Shown one piece after another: positions 18,570 to 27,510 of a stretch of DNA of 64,000 bases. The notes beneath the pieces are model-generated. The model saw only the letters and a list, made by a program, of their open reading frames with translations, made no database searches and was not told the origin of the DNA. The DNA lies in contig DATHDS010000013.1 of the NCBI GenBank assembly GCA_035318925.1, forward strand, positions 1 through 64,000. The letters are read 5' to 3'. Origin of the DNA: VAXT01 sp035318925 (lineage in GTDB: Bacteria > Actinomycetota > Thermoleophilia > Gaiellales > Gaiellaceae). Both the position numbers and the translations under genes were made by a program. Numbering within the stretch: position 1 is the stretch's first letter; each line of letters begins with the position of its first letter.

Positions 18570-19325
18570 GTGCGGGCGACCGGAAAGACAAAGGATCAGT
18601 CAATCTCATTTGTGCGTTGGGCTGATCCAGAGCGCCGTGCATGGATCTTGATCTGCTTCCCGTGGGCTGGCGCGGGAGCTTCGCCCTACTACCGCTGGCC
18701 GGCTTGGGTGGGCGACTCGGGGGCTGTCTGGGCTTTACGCCTTGCCGGCCGTGAAACGCGGTTCGCCGAAGCACCGGTTGCTAATTTGGGACAGCTTATT
18801 CCTGAGCTGGTCGACGAGCTCGAGACGCAGATCTCGTCACCATACGTGCTTCTCGGGCAGTGTTCGGGCGCCCTCCTTGCGTTCGAGGTGGCGCTCGAGC
18901 TTGTTCGCCGCGGCTCCCCAGAACCAAGCCACTTCATCGTCGCGGCGGAGCCGGCGCCGTCTCGGACGCATCTCCACGCTCAACGTGGGGTGTCGGACTT
19001 GCGAGAAGAAGTCCGAACACTCGGTTTGATGCCTGCCGATGTACTAGACGATGATGATCTCTTTGATCTTCTTGAATCGGCACTTCAGGCTGACCTCCAT
19101 CTCAGCGAGACGTACGAGTATTGCCCCGATCATCAGCTTGCGTGTGATCTGACTGCGGTTGTCGGTCGAGAGGACCAGCACGTCTCCCGTGACGAACTCC
19201 TGGGCTGGAGGGAGGCGACGACCGGTGCTTACTCATTGCGTGAAATCGATGGCGATCATCTATTCAGCGGGAAAGATCACCGCGGACTCGCGCTGTTAGT
19301 TGCTAGCGTGCTCTCCGCAGAGTAA
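18570..19325 (+). CDS. Type II thioesterase with Cys at the nucleophile position
   Basis: The product has 251 residues, normal for GrsT/RifR-type proofreading thioesterases. LICFPWAGAGASPYYRWPAW is the N-terminal signature. The elbow reads LLGQCSGALLAFE where the family usually has GHSMGA, so a Cys occupies the nucleophile position. REIDGDHLFSG gives the C-terminal catalytic His. The role would be removal of stalled or mis-primed acyl groups from the free carriers. It is the last gene of the plus-strand row and converges on the free carrier protein gene 29 bp away. Confidence 0.85.
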   Translation: MRATGKTKDQSISFVRWADPERRAWILICFPWAGAGASPYYRWPAWVGDSGAVWALRLAGRETRFAEAPVANLGQLIPELVDELETQISSPYVLLGQCSGALLAFEVALELVRRGSPEPSHFIVAAEPAPSRTHLHAQRGVSDLREEVRTLGLMPADVLDDDDLFDLLESALQADLHLSETYEYCPDHQLACDLTAVVGREDQHVSRDELLGWREATTGAYSLREIDGDHLFSGKDHRGLALLVASVLSAE

Positions 19326-19354
19326 AAGGCTGCCAAGTCGCCAAATGGTCGGCA

Positions 19355-19588
19355 TCACATGGCGGACGAGCCGGCACGTCCAAGCGCCAGCAACGTTCGG
19401 AGCTGAGGCGCAACGAAGAACTCGCGGACAGGCAGAGCGTGCCCGGTCTCTTCTCGGATCTCCGCGATCAGTTGTGCTGCGAGAAGCGAGTTCCCACCGA
19501 GTTCGAAAAAATCATCATCAGGTGCGGCGACATCCAACCCAAGCATCCGTTTCCAAAGCCGTTCGATCACAACCTGCGTCTGATTCAA
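19355..19588 (-). CDS. Free-standing peptidyl carrier protein
   Basis: The product has 77 residues. DDDFFELGGNSLLAAQLIAE holds the phosphopantetheine Ser in the LGGNSL motif. Length and helices fit a discrete carrier domain. The TTG start overlaps the upstream stop as TTGA, so it is translationally coupled and the last gene of the six-gene minus-strand operon. It is the probable partner of the discrete adenylation enzyme and of the aaRS-like ligase. Confidence 0.88.
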   Translation of the reverse strand: MNQTQVVIERLWKRMLGLDVAAPDDDFFELGGNSLLAAQLIAEIREETGHALPVREFFVAPQLRTLLALGRAGSSAM

Positions 19589-20622
19589 GATTCCACCGCC
19601 GGGTGAGTGAGCCCGAGAACCCTTTCCAGCGCAGCACCACGGAGCGCCTTCGGCTCTGATGCTTCGAGCGCGAGATCCAGTTGTGACAACTCATGTTCCC
19701 AACAGAACCGCAGCGGTCCGTAGAAGAGGAGTTCGAGGTAGAGCAGCCGCCGAGTATGCGATCGGACGCCTGGCAGGGCCAGCTCATACATCTCGAGCGC
19801 AGTGTCATTAACCCAGGCAAATGAGGCCCCAACCAACTTTCGGCCAGCTCTGACCGCGAATGCGATGGTGACAACGTCGGGATTTTCCGACCACTGTTCG
19901 AGTCGATCTTGGACAAGGAGTGGATGGTCGACTTCGCCATGGCGGTTGTGAATATCCGCAACGGACGGAGCGGCAAAGCTTATGACTTCGTCCCACGCGA
20001 CCACTTCCGCCCGGACGTTTGCGCGCTTAAGGTCGCGGAGGTCGCGGCGGACGATGCTGCGCCGTCGAGCTTTCAGTCCTCGTAGGTATTCGTCGGCTGT
20101 CCGCCCGACATGAGCGAGTATTGCGCGGGAGCCCAGCGTTATGGCGCGTGTTAGTCCAGCCCTGTACATGGCAGCCCGCAATAGTTGGTCACGTTCATCG
20201 ACATACAGCGCCGCGAGCCGTCGGTCTTCGCGCTCGGCGCGCCTGGCTGCGGCGTGCGTCAGAGAAAGCGCCGCTCGATTCAACGTCCTTTCGTCACCCG
20301 GGGAGAGTCGGACAAAGCCCGCGCGCAAATCGGCTCTGCCGCCGGCGAGGGCCCAAGCGTCCGCTCGATCCGAGCCGTACCCAAGGCGAGCACCTGCCGC
20401 GTACGCCGCGTCGGGCCAGGCGGCGACCTGCGGAAAGTAGAGCGGCAAGGCTAATAGACACCTCCGGTCGACGAGATACTCAGATCGGAACCTGGGGTCG
20501 GCGTCGAGGGCGCGCAGGCGGTAAAGCGTTTGCTCGGGCCGCTGTACGAGATGCGCAAGGCGGTTGAGCCCGTCGACTGCGACGATGTCCACGGCCGACG
20601 CGGAAGAGATATGACTCGTCAT
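19585..20622 (-). CDS. GNAT-fold acyltransferase (BioF2-like/FemX-like)
   Basis: The product has 345 residues from the ATG at 20622, which overlaps the adenylation gene's stop as ATGA; the longer frame to 20652 is less likely. The C-terminal half shows the GNAT pattern of this family: AVRAGRKLVGASFAWVNDTA, LEMYELALPG, then LLYLELLFYGPLRFCWEHEL. Related proteins transfer acyl or aminoacyl groups; the Fem/MurM branch uses aminoacyl-tRNA. The N-terminal half is arginine-rich and less conserved. Placed between the adenylation domain and the carrier, and in the same operon as an aaRS-like protein, it could form a peptide bond in place of a condensation domain, which the locus lacks. That is inference. 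Confidence 0.65.
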   Translation of the reverse strand: MTSHISSASAVDIVAVDGLNRLAHLVQRPEQTLYRLRALDADPRFRSEYLVDRRCLLALPLYFPQVAAWPDAAYAAGARLGYGSDRADAWALAGGRADLRAGFVRLSPGDERTLNRAALSLTHAAARRAEREDRRLAALYVDERDQLLRAAMYRAGLTRAITLGSRAILAHVGRTADEYLRGLKARRRSIVRRDLRDLKRANVRAEVVAWDEVISFAAPSVADIHNRHGEVDHPLLVQDRLEQWSENPDVVTIAFAVRAGRKLVGASFAWVNDTALEMYELALPGVRSHTRRLLYLELLFYGPLRFCWEHELSQLDLALEASEPKALRGAALERVLGLTHPAVES

Positions 20623-22136
20623 CCGGCGGCAACGGTTGTCGTTTGGAGACACTGCTCGAGTAAGAGGCGAATTCCCTTTTGATCGATCTTGGAACTTGCC
20701 AGCCGAGGCAAAGCATCGAAGAGAAAAATCCGGGCGGGACGCATGTAGGCCGGGAGCAGGGTGGCGACGAATAGGCGAAGCTCGCGCGCACCCACTGTTG
20801 CGCCAGGCTGCAAAGTGACAGCCGCCACAAGTGCCACGCCACTACCCGCCAGTTCAAGATCCACTACAACCGCGTCTTCTACCGCCGCGTGGCGTCGGAG
20901 AGCCGAAGCAACCTCCTCGGGTTCGACCCGATAGCCGCGAATTTTCACAAAGCCGCTCTTGCGCCCGATGAACTCAAGCCCCTCGTTGGCCGCCCTGACC
21001 AAATCCCCGGTGATGTACTCGCAGATGCCGTCTTTTCCCTGACGAAACTGTAACGCCGTAAGGGTTCGCTCTCGACGGTAGCCGCGTGCAATTCCATCGC
21101 CGCGGAGAACGAGCTCGGCTGTCTCGCCTGGTTCGGCAAGCGTCCCATCGGACCGACGGACTTCCGCGCAAACGTGTGGTAAGGGGACACCGATGAGCGA
21201 TCGTCGCTCGGATGCGATATCGCGGATAGTCAGGCGACGTCCTGTCGCGTAAATCGTCGCCTCAGTCGGGCCATAGAGATTGAAGATGCTCATAGTGTCT
21301 CGCTTGACAAAAGGGAGTAGTGGCTTAAGCGTGGCGAAATCGAGACGCTCGCCGCAGATGTACAGCGCCCTCAACGCATCCAACCTCGTGATATTGGTAG
21401 TCGCGGCAAGCAGTTGACGCACGGCAGTCGGGGTTTGGCACAAACGTTCGATCTTGTACGTCTCGAGCCAAGAGATGAGGAGTTCCGCGTCCAGCTGGGC
21501 CATGGCCGGAATGACGAATAGGGTCCCACCGTTCGTAAGCGCGCCCCAGATCTCCCAGATTGAGATGTCGAAGGTAAACGAGTGGTAACAGGCCCACCGT
21601 TCCTGTGCCTCCGCCTCTGACCATTTCTCGCTGCCCCTAAGAAAAGCATTGAGATTCGCGCGGGTTACTTCGACGCCCTTAGGGGTTCCTGTCGAGCCTG
21701 ACGTGAACAACAAATACGCAAGGTGCCCGAGACGCGAGTCGCTGAGGGAACAAGCATCGACCTCGTCGATCTCGAGAAGCGTCTCGATCGCTCCCTCCAG
21801 CACACGGTTGCCGGCTCCATCGACAAGCCCAGCGTTAGGGTCGGCGCATGAGAGGATCAGCTGCAGGCGTGCCGGTGGTTCCGACGGATCTATGGGAACG
21901 TAAACGCCGCCACTGAGAGCGATTCCGACGATCGCAGCGATTGCACTGACTCCTCGTTCGCAGCAGACGACCACTGGATCGTCCTCGGAGATACCTCGGT
22001 CGATCAGGGCTGCGGCAATAGATTCGCCGCGCGCCAATAATTCGCCATAGGTGAAGGATCTCGTGGCATCGACTACTGCACAGCGCTCTGGTTGCGCGCG
22101 CGCTGTGGCTAAAAACTGGTCGACGAATTCAAACAT
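20619..22136 (-). CDS. Stand-alone NRPS adenylation domain
   Basis: The product has 505 residues from the ATG at 22136, which shares a base with the upstream stop (TGATG). Core motifs are in order: LLFTSGSTGTPKGVE (A3), FTFDISIWEIWGAL (A4), NLYGPTEATIYATG (A5), YITGDLV (A7), GRKSGFVKIRGYRVE (A8) and LPRLASSKIDQKG (A10, with the catalytic Lys in an unusual SSKID context). The pocket read by eye starts D-I-W and ends I-Y; I do not assign a substrate. It activates an amino acid as its adenylate and should load the free carrier. No condensation or carrier domain is fused. Confidence 0.9.
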   Translation of the reverse strand: MFEFVDQFLATARAQPERCAVVDATRSFTYGELLARGESIAAALIDRGISEDDPVVVCCERGVSAIAAIVGIALSGGVYVPIDPSEPPARLQLILSCADPNAGLVDGAGNRVLEGAIETLLEIDEVDACSLSDSRLGHLAYLLFTSGSTGTPKGVEVTRANLNAFLRGSEKWSEAEAQERWACYHSFTFDISIWEIWGALTNGGTLFVIPAMAQLDAELLISWLETYKIERLCQTPTAVRQLLAATTNITRLDALRALYICGERLDFATLKPLLPFVKRDTMSIFNLYGPTEATIYATGRRLTIRDIASERRSLIGVPLPHVCAEVRRSDGTLAEPGETAELVLRGDGIARGYRRERTLTALQFRQGKDGICEYITGDLVRAANEGLEFIGRKSGFVKIRGYRVEPEEVASALRRHAAVEDAVVVDLELAGSGVALVAAVTLQPGATVGARELRLFVATLLPAYMRPARIFLFDALPRLASSKIDQKGIRLLLEQCLQTTTVAAG

Positions 22137-23611
22137 CAGAAATTCATGTGAATACTGTTCGCACTCCGCCTCATCTCCGAAAGCCACGGGTCGTCGACCA
22201 ATCCGTCCGCTGCGAACAGATCGGCGATACCATCCAGCGTGGTTGAAAACTGCTGCTCGAGCGCCGCCGTGTCACTCGCTCGGAAGGAGACGTCAACCGC
22301 GCGAAAACCGGTAACGTCTGGCTTATCTCCAGCGACCGCTACAAGGTCTGCACCCACAATTCCCGGCAGTTTGCGTATGTCCGCTCGTGTTACGGTCGAA
22401 CGGACAGGTGAGTAACGATGTCGGAGAGGGACTTTCAGGCTCCCGGCGTAACCTGGTTCTAACGCTTGATCTAGATCAGGATCGAGGCCGAGCGCGACGG
22501 CCAGTACAGCGCGGGCCATGTCGGGCCCGTCCAATAACGAGAGAATCCGAACAACCTCGCCGCCAAGTCGTCCATTCACTTCAATGAGCTCTATTTGGCC
22601 GTCGCTGACGCGGAACTCCGTGTGGGTCACGCGCCAATTTACTCCCAGCGCATTAAGGGCCGCGTCAGTCATTCGTAGAAGCCGCTTTTGAACGGCATCA
22701 GGAAGTTGCGTGGGCGTGAAGTCCGCGGTCTCAAGGACAGAATGCATTAGAGGGGCGTATCCGGCCGGCGCAACCGCGAGCGGACCCTTGTCAAAGATCG
22801 CAACATGCATATGCCGATCGAAGGTACTGACGGTCTCGACGGAGACGTAGTCAGCGAGCCAGCGCCTACCTGACGGGTGATTCCCCATCGGAATCAGCTC
22901 TTCGTAGACCAGGCCCTGCCAGGATTCTCGCGTTTTGAGCTGCATCGCCACGTCGGCTTGTGTATTGATGAAAGCGAGCCCAACGCCACCAGTGCTGCGG
23001 CGAGGTTTCAGTACACCAGGCAAGCCCTGCTGAGCCGCGGCGTCGAGAAACTCTTCAGGGCTCCCTATGGCGAGAGTGCTAACGGAGGTCACGCCTGCCG
23101 CCGCAAGTAATGTTCGCTGATTGAGTTTGTCCCATGGTCCAGCAACGCTCATGGCGCCGGCGTAATCGAGCTCTGCGACAACGGCATCGACGGGTTCCAA
23201 CAGTGCGTCGTGAACCGTCGTTATCCCGTCCAGATCAAGGCTGACGTAGCACCGGGGATCTCTGGCGTTTTCGACGAGGTGTGTCTCTGCTATTAGCCCA
23301 CTGAGTTCGAAGAAGGACGGAAATGCCTCCACAGTAGCTCGAGTGAAAATCAATACGATCTCGCAGAGATTCGAAGCGGCAGCCAGCAATTCCTGAAGCG
23401 TCGCTGCCGCATACGGCGCATGCACGATGCCGACGCGCGGTGTGAAGTTCTTCGACCTCCGCTCTGCTGAGCGTCGAGCCGTGGAATTCGCGACCGGGGC
23501 TCGATGGGACACTCTTGGGACCATTTTGCCCGAGCAGCGGTCAGTCTTGCCTACAAACAGGCGGCATGCGGACCGCTGACCCTGGGAGCCTGGCCACGAC
23601 GACGGTCGCAT
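22136..23611 (-). CDS. ATP-grasp ligase
   Basis: The product has up to 491 residues; ATG 23524 is an alternative because the first ~30 residues are low-complexity. AGPWDKLNQRTLLAAAGVTS and GVLKPRRSTGGVGLAFI are the ATP-binding Lys and glycine-rich lid. VTHTEFRVSDGQIELIEVNG carries the Glu and Asn that bind the two Mg ions. RLGGEVVRILSLLDG closes the domain, and the C-terminal ~110 residues match the extra domain of carboxylate-amine ligases of the BacD/L-amino-acid ligase type. Such enzymes make dipeptides via acyl phosphates. It lies one base downstream of the flavoenzyme gene, in the same operon as the adenylation enzyme. Confidence 0.82.
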   Translation of the reverse strand: MRPSSWPGSQGQRSACRLFVGKTDRCSGKMVPRVSHRAPVANSTARRSAERRSKNFTPRVGIVHAPYAAATLQELLAAASNLCEIVLIFTRATVEAFPSFFELSGLIAETHLVENARDPRCYVSLDLDGITTVHDALLEPVDAVVAELDYAGAMSVAGPWDKLNQRTLLAAAGVTSVSTLAIGSPEEFLDAAAQQGLPGVLKPRRSTGGVGLAFINTQADVAMQLKTRESWQGLVYEELIPMGNHPSGRRWLADYVSVETVSTFDRHMHVAIFDKGPLAVAPAGYAPLMHSVLETADFTPTQLPDAVQKRLLRMTDAALNALGVNWRVTHTEFRVSDGQIELIEVNGRLGGEVVRILSLLDGPDMARAVLAVALGLDPDLDQALEPGYAGSLKVPLRHRYSPVRSTVTRADIRKLPGIVGADLVAVAGDKPDVTGFRAVDVSFRASDTAALEQQFSTTLDGIADLFAADGLVDDPWLSEMRRSANSIHMNF

Positions 23612-23612
23612 A

Positions 23613-25064
23613 TCATGAAGTCACAAGGTCGAGGCCGCTGTTCCAGAAAACGTTTTCGGGGTCGTATCGGGTCTTCAGTCGCGCGAGCCGATCAAACTTC
23701 TCGTCGCCGTAGATCCGACGACCCGTCGCTGAGTCTGCAGGGTCACTCCGGAAATTTCCGTACGCACCCGACCAATACCGAGCCATCGCAGCGGCGAATC
23801 CGTCGGCCCACTCAAGCAAGGCGGGCTCGTCGGCCGGGTTCGAGTAAACAGCCTGAATGTTCGAATTGAATGGTGTGGTTCGGTCGCTGTAAGAAGTCTC
23901 GAGGCTCGCTCGCCGAGAGAGCATTCCTCCTCGGTAGTTCAGCTCGAATTGATTGATCGGCTGCGGGCTAATCTTCGACCGGGCCTGCTCGAATACCGGT
24001 GGGTACCGGTCACACCATGCGAGGATGGTTTCGACCGCTGAATCGGGAAGATCGGCGAGGTATGCGGGCTTCCAGTAGTGCCCGACCCGAGGTCGCCAGT
24101 CGTCGTCGCATGCGTGCTGCAACTCTACATGGCGCATCGTCTTCGCCCTCGTCCAGATGGGTGCCGCAGCTTCGAAGATCTCATTAGTGGAGAGGGCTCC
24201 TTCGCGCTCGCTTCCATAGAACACGCTCGTAATGTTCACGACCTCGGTCTCACGATGCTGCTCGGGGATCCAGGGCCAGTACGGCGGCGCAACCAAAAGG
24301 TGAACGTAGGTCGTAAGCGCGTCGGGTTGATGTTGGGCCCATTCACGGTATGCGCAGAGGATTTCTCGACGTGCGGTGGTTGGATAGATCGCCTGTCGAA
24401 CCCAGACCGGCGTCGCGAGCCTGTGGACCCTGAACAGGAGCGACGTGCAGACTCCGAAGTTGTGCCCTGCGCCGCGTAATGCCCAAAGAAGATCCGGATC
24501 CGACTCCTCGTCCACCAGCGCGGTCGTACCGTCGGCTAAAACGACATGTGCAGCCAACAAGCTGTCGGCCGTGGTTCCAAGTAGGCGTGTCAAGTACCCT
24601 GTTCCGCCGCCCAGTGTGAGACCGCCCACCCCCGTGTGAGAGATCATCCCGGTCGGGATGACACCATCGCGATCGGCAGCAGGTCGCTCGACATCGCCCC
24701 AAACGCACCCGCCTCCGACCTGCACGCGTTGTCCGTCGTTGCTGAAGACGACGCCTCGCAGACAGCTCAAGTCGACCATGATCGCTCCGTCCGCAACCGC
24801 ACTACCGGCAACGTTGTGCCCGCCGCCTCGGACGGTCATGGGGCATCCGATTCGGCGGACCGCCTCCACTGTCGTAGCGACGTCTTGCGATGTTCGACAC
24901 CTGACAATCGCCGCAGGGTGACGGTCAATGCTTGCGTTCCAGACCCGGCGCTCCCACTCGTACCGAGGATCATCCCCTCCTATCACGTCGCAACCCGTCG
25001 CATCCGCCAAGCCTCGAGCAACATCGCGGACACCAAGAGCCGTTACGACATGCTCATGGTTCAC
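23613..25064 (-). CDS. FAD-linked oxidase, berberine-bridge (BBE) type
   Basis: The product has 483 residues. The GTG start at 25064 overlaps the upstream stop as GTGA, preferred over the open extension to 25136. MTVRGGGHNVAGSAVADGA is the FAD site with the His that carries the 8-alpha covalent bond. The second covalent anchor (Cys in bicovalent members) is replaced: SHTGVGGLTLGGGTGYL. The C-terminal FWNSGLDLV corresponds to the BBE tail. These enzymes oxidise alcohols, amines or C-H bonds with O2, often late in natural-product pathways. It is the second gene of the minus-strand operon. Confidence 0.85.
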   Translation of the reverse strand: MNHEHVVTALGVRDVARGLADATGCDVIGGDDPRYEWERRVWNASIDRHPAAIVRCRTSQDVATTVEAVRRIGCPMTVRGGGHNVAGSAVADGAIMVDLSCLRGVVFSNDGQRVQVGGGCVWGDVERPAADRDGVIPTGMISHTGVGGLTLGGGTGYLTRLLGTTADSLLAAHVVLADGTTALVDEESDPDLLWALRGAGHNFGVCTSLLFRVHRLATPVWVRQAIYPTTARREILCAYREWAQHQPDALTTYVHLLVAPPYWPWIPEQHRETEVVNITSVFYGSEREGALSTNEIFEAAAPIWTRAKTMRHVELQHACDDDWRPRVGHYWKPAYLADLPDSAVETILAWCDRYPPVFEQARSKISPQPINQFELNYRGGMLSRRASLETSYSDRTTPFNSNIQAVYSNPADEPALLEWADGFAAAMARYWSGAYGNFRSDPADSATGRRIYGDEKFDRLARLKTRYDPENVFWNSGLDLVTS

Positions 25065-26110
25065 GGGAGGATTGCGCGTCCATTCTCGCGGGCGAACAAC
25101 TGGACATCGCGAATGTCGTCGTGGTTCAGCAACCACAGCAGGAACCGTTCGATGCCGAGGCCAAACCCGGACGTTTTCAGGGGCGCGATGCGACGCATCT
25201 CGACGTACCAGTCGTACGAGCGCTGGACCTCTTCGCTGACCTGATGGCGTTCCAGCGCGCTCAGCACGTCCGCAGCTGTCTCGTGGCGTTCTCCCGCACC
25301 GACAATTTCGCCGATCCCGAACAAAAGGTCCGCGTTCTGAGCGATGCGCCGCGCATCTGCTCCGATATCGCTCGCCTGGAAGAACGGAACGGCGAGCTCA
25401 TCGTGGTGAGTCACCCAGATGAATTCACCGAGGCGCTCCATGACGGCGCTCTCGCCGCGGCGGGTCAGTGCGCGCCCGGTTCCAGTCGAGACGATGGCCC
25501 CGGGAACGTCCGCAACGGCCGCTGCGGCGTCCGCAAATGTAATGCGTTGAAAGAGACCACCTAGCGCGAGGCGTTCGAGGTGCTCGGTTGTGCCGGTGAT
25601 GGCCTGGACGTCGCCGCGGAAATGCTCTACAAAGAATCGAGCGAGGTGGATTAGGTACTCCTCGATCGTTGCCAACACCTCGTCAAGGCGGCATCGAAGC
25701 TCAGCTTCGGAGTGGAAGAACTGCGCCAAGTGGCGATCGTCGTTGACGTCCCCGCGAAACGAAGGCATCACTGAGTATGCGCCGCGAGGCGTGAGACGAC
25801 ACGCGAATTCGAGAGCGAATTGTTGCGAGTCAGTCAGATAGGTCTTGACGCCCGCGATCGTTACCTCCACAGGATTCGCGTCGCTGCCGAGCCCGGCAGG
25901 GCAAGAGATCGACCCTGTGGTCAACGAGAGGAGGCCAGCAGTGACGCCTCGGCTTCGCCAGAACTCTGTCGTGGCGAAGTTGAACGCGTCAAGCAGCTTG
26001 AGAACAAGCTTGAACCACGGATCCTTGAGTGCGATCTTGTAATGCGCAGCCGGTGTCGCCCACGCGCGGGGTGCAGCCACGCGCGGAACATCGACTGCCT
26101 CAAGACTCAC
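25061..26110 (-). CDS. Class II aminoacyl-tRNA synthetase-like ligase (Asp/Asn-type catalytic domain only)
   Basis: The product has 349 residues. The GTG at 26110 follows a strong AAGGAG. It is an AsnRS/AspRS catalytic core without the N-terminal OB-fold anticodon-binding domain. Motif 2 is SFRGDVNDDRHLAQFFHSEA, which keeps the ATP-binding Arg and the RHL loop. Motif 3 is GFGLGIERFLLWLL with its Arg. DSQQFALEFACR is in the usual flipping-loop place. Without the anticodon domain it is unlikely to serve translation. Known relatives include archaeal-type asparagine synthetase paralogues and amino acid:carrier ligases. It starts the six-gene operon, so it may activate Asp, Asn or a similar amino acid for the pathway. 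Confidence 0.82.
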   Translation of the reverse strand: MSLEAVDVPRVAAPRAWATPAAHYKIALKDPWFKLVLKLLDAFNFATTEFWRSRGVTAGLLSLTTGSISCPAGLGSDANPVEVTIAGVKTYLTDSQQFALEFACRLTPRGAYSVMPSFRGDVNDDRHLAQFFHSEAELRCRLDEVLATIEEYLIHLARFFVEHFRGDVQAITGTTEHLERLALGGLFQRITFADAAAAVADVPGAIVSTGTGRALTRRGESAVMERLGEFIWVTHHDELAVPFFQASDIGADARRIAQNADLLFGIGEIVGAGERHETAADVLSALERHQVSEEVQRSYDWYVEMRRIAPLKTSGFGLGIERFLLWLLNHDDIRDVQLFARENGRAILP

Positions 26111-26356
26111 TCCTACTCCTTCCGCTTGCGACCGTGGCGATACTAGATTAGATCTCCACGGAAGTTCAGCTCCTCGCATGCGTCCTGCGGAAACGGTCGA
26201 ATGCGGGTTCCTGCCTCCGAAGTCGACCGTGACTCCTGCGAGGTAGATTCGCTCAACCGCGGTCTAAGCACGGGGCAGCTGTTGCGGCCATGGTTCTGAC
26301 GACCTTGCGGTGTCTGTCGACTTGGCTCGGGCTCCATAGGCACTCTGAGAGCTAGA

Positions 26357-27163
26357 GTGGCGATCTTGAAGTCGAGCAGCGACACGTGGGCATCTGAGTC
26401 TGCGGAGGGGGGGTTATGCAAGCCCGCCGACTTGGATGTGTGGCGAGTACCGCTTTCATCAGGGCTCGCCCCACCTGAGGTCGTGGCGCTCCTCCGTCCC
26501 GAAGAAAGGGCCCGTGCGGGAAGATTCTTCGCGGCCGGTGACGCGTACCGGTTTGCCCGCACACGGGCCGCGCTTCGGCTTGTACTCGCACGTTACGTCC
26601 ACCCCAGCCCTACCAGCCTCGTCTTCGATACGCGCTGCCGATTTTGTGGCGGGTCGCATGGGAAACCGACACTAATCGGCGAGAGCGCCCCCCACTTCAG
26701 TCTCTCGTACGTCAACGATCTCGCGCTGATCGCGGTTACGACTGCAGGCCCGGTCGGCGTCGACGTCGAGTACATCCGGGGCTCGCGAGATACCGGACAA
26801 CTGATGAGGGCCGTTCTGTCACCCGATGAGCGCGCTGAGCTGTCGAGCGTACCGAGGGAGTTACACGCGCGTCAGATCCTCTTGTGTTGGGTGCGGAAGG
26901 AAGCCATTGTCAAGGCTATCGGCCGCGGCCTGGCAATCGATCCCCGTTCCTTCGCCGTCACAGTTTCCCTAGAACAACCACCGCGCGTAGTCCGATCGCC
27001 GACCAAGAACCCCGAGGTAGGAAATTGGACGCTTCTCGACATCCCGGTCGGCCTCGATCACGTCGCGTCAGCGGCAATCGCGTTTGAGGAAGCAAGAGTT
27101 ATCCTGAGAGACTTCGACTTTGAGCAAGCGCTCGCAACGAGCTGTGTGTCTGAGCAGGGCTGA
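26357..27163 (+). CDS. Sfp-type 4'-phosphopantetheinyl transferase
   Basis: The product has 268 residues, GTG start. RFARTRAALRLVLARYV, CRFCGGSHGKPTLIG, PHFSLSYVNDLALIAV, GPVGVDVEYIRG (metal-binding D and E) and LLCWVRKEAIVKAIGRGL (the W-x-KEA-x-x-K signature) occur in order. It converts apo carrier proteins to holo form using CoA and should activate the two carrier domains at 16399 and 19355. It diverges from the aaRS-like gene across a 246-bp gap. It marks the right border of the biosynthetic locus. Confidence 0.9.
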   Translation: MAILKSSSDTWASESAEGGLCKPADLDVWRVPLSSGLAPPEVVALLRPEERARAGRFFAAGDAYRFARTRAALRLVLARYVHPSPTSLVFDTRCRFCGGSHGKPTLIGESAPHFSLSYVNDLALIAVTTAGPVGVDVEYIRGSRDTGQLMRAVLSPDERAELSSVPRELHARQILLCWVRKEAIVKAIGRGLAIDPRSFAVTVSLEQPPRVVRSPTKNPEVGNWTLLDIPVGLDHVASAAIAFEEARVILRDFDFEQALATSCVSEQG

Positions 27164-27510
27164 TTCGGGCTATTTCAGAACGGCGACAAATCGGGAAATA
27201 CCTGCAAATGAGCCATTTGTCGCGGCGATGGGCGTTTTGGTCCGACTTACAAACGTACGTTCAGCCTGATCCGCAGGCGCCGCGCGGGAGACGATGGGTT
27301 TCGGGCAAAACCGTATGAACAAGCCAAAAATAGGCCTACATGCCCGGTGACGCTGCCAGCGCAGGCAACGCAAGGCCGCGGCTGCCTCAGCGCGAAATTG
27401 TCCCAGCACAGTCGGGACATAACGCTCTCCTAAGCCGTTTTCCAGGGATCGCGCCGATCGGCGAAATGTCCCGAAATGTCCCGCGAAGGTCGCGGAAGTA
27501 AAATCATCTC
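27164..27510. other. Intergenic after the PPTase, with an inverted repeat
   Basis: There is no gene here. GCGACAAAT (27183-27191) pairs with ATTTGTCGC (27215-27223), a 9-bp stem 20 bp past the PPTase stop that could end its transcript, although no T-run follows. Further on, CCCGAAATGTCCCG-like short repeats occur near 27465-27485. Confidence 0.4.

Noticed and set aside
19585..20622. Calling the acyltransferase a condensation domain.
   Set aside because: There is no HHxxxDG motif; the C-terminal pattern is GNAT/BioF2-like.
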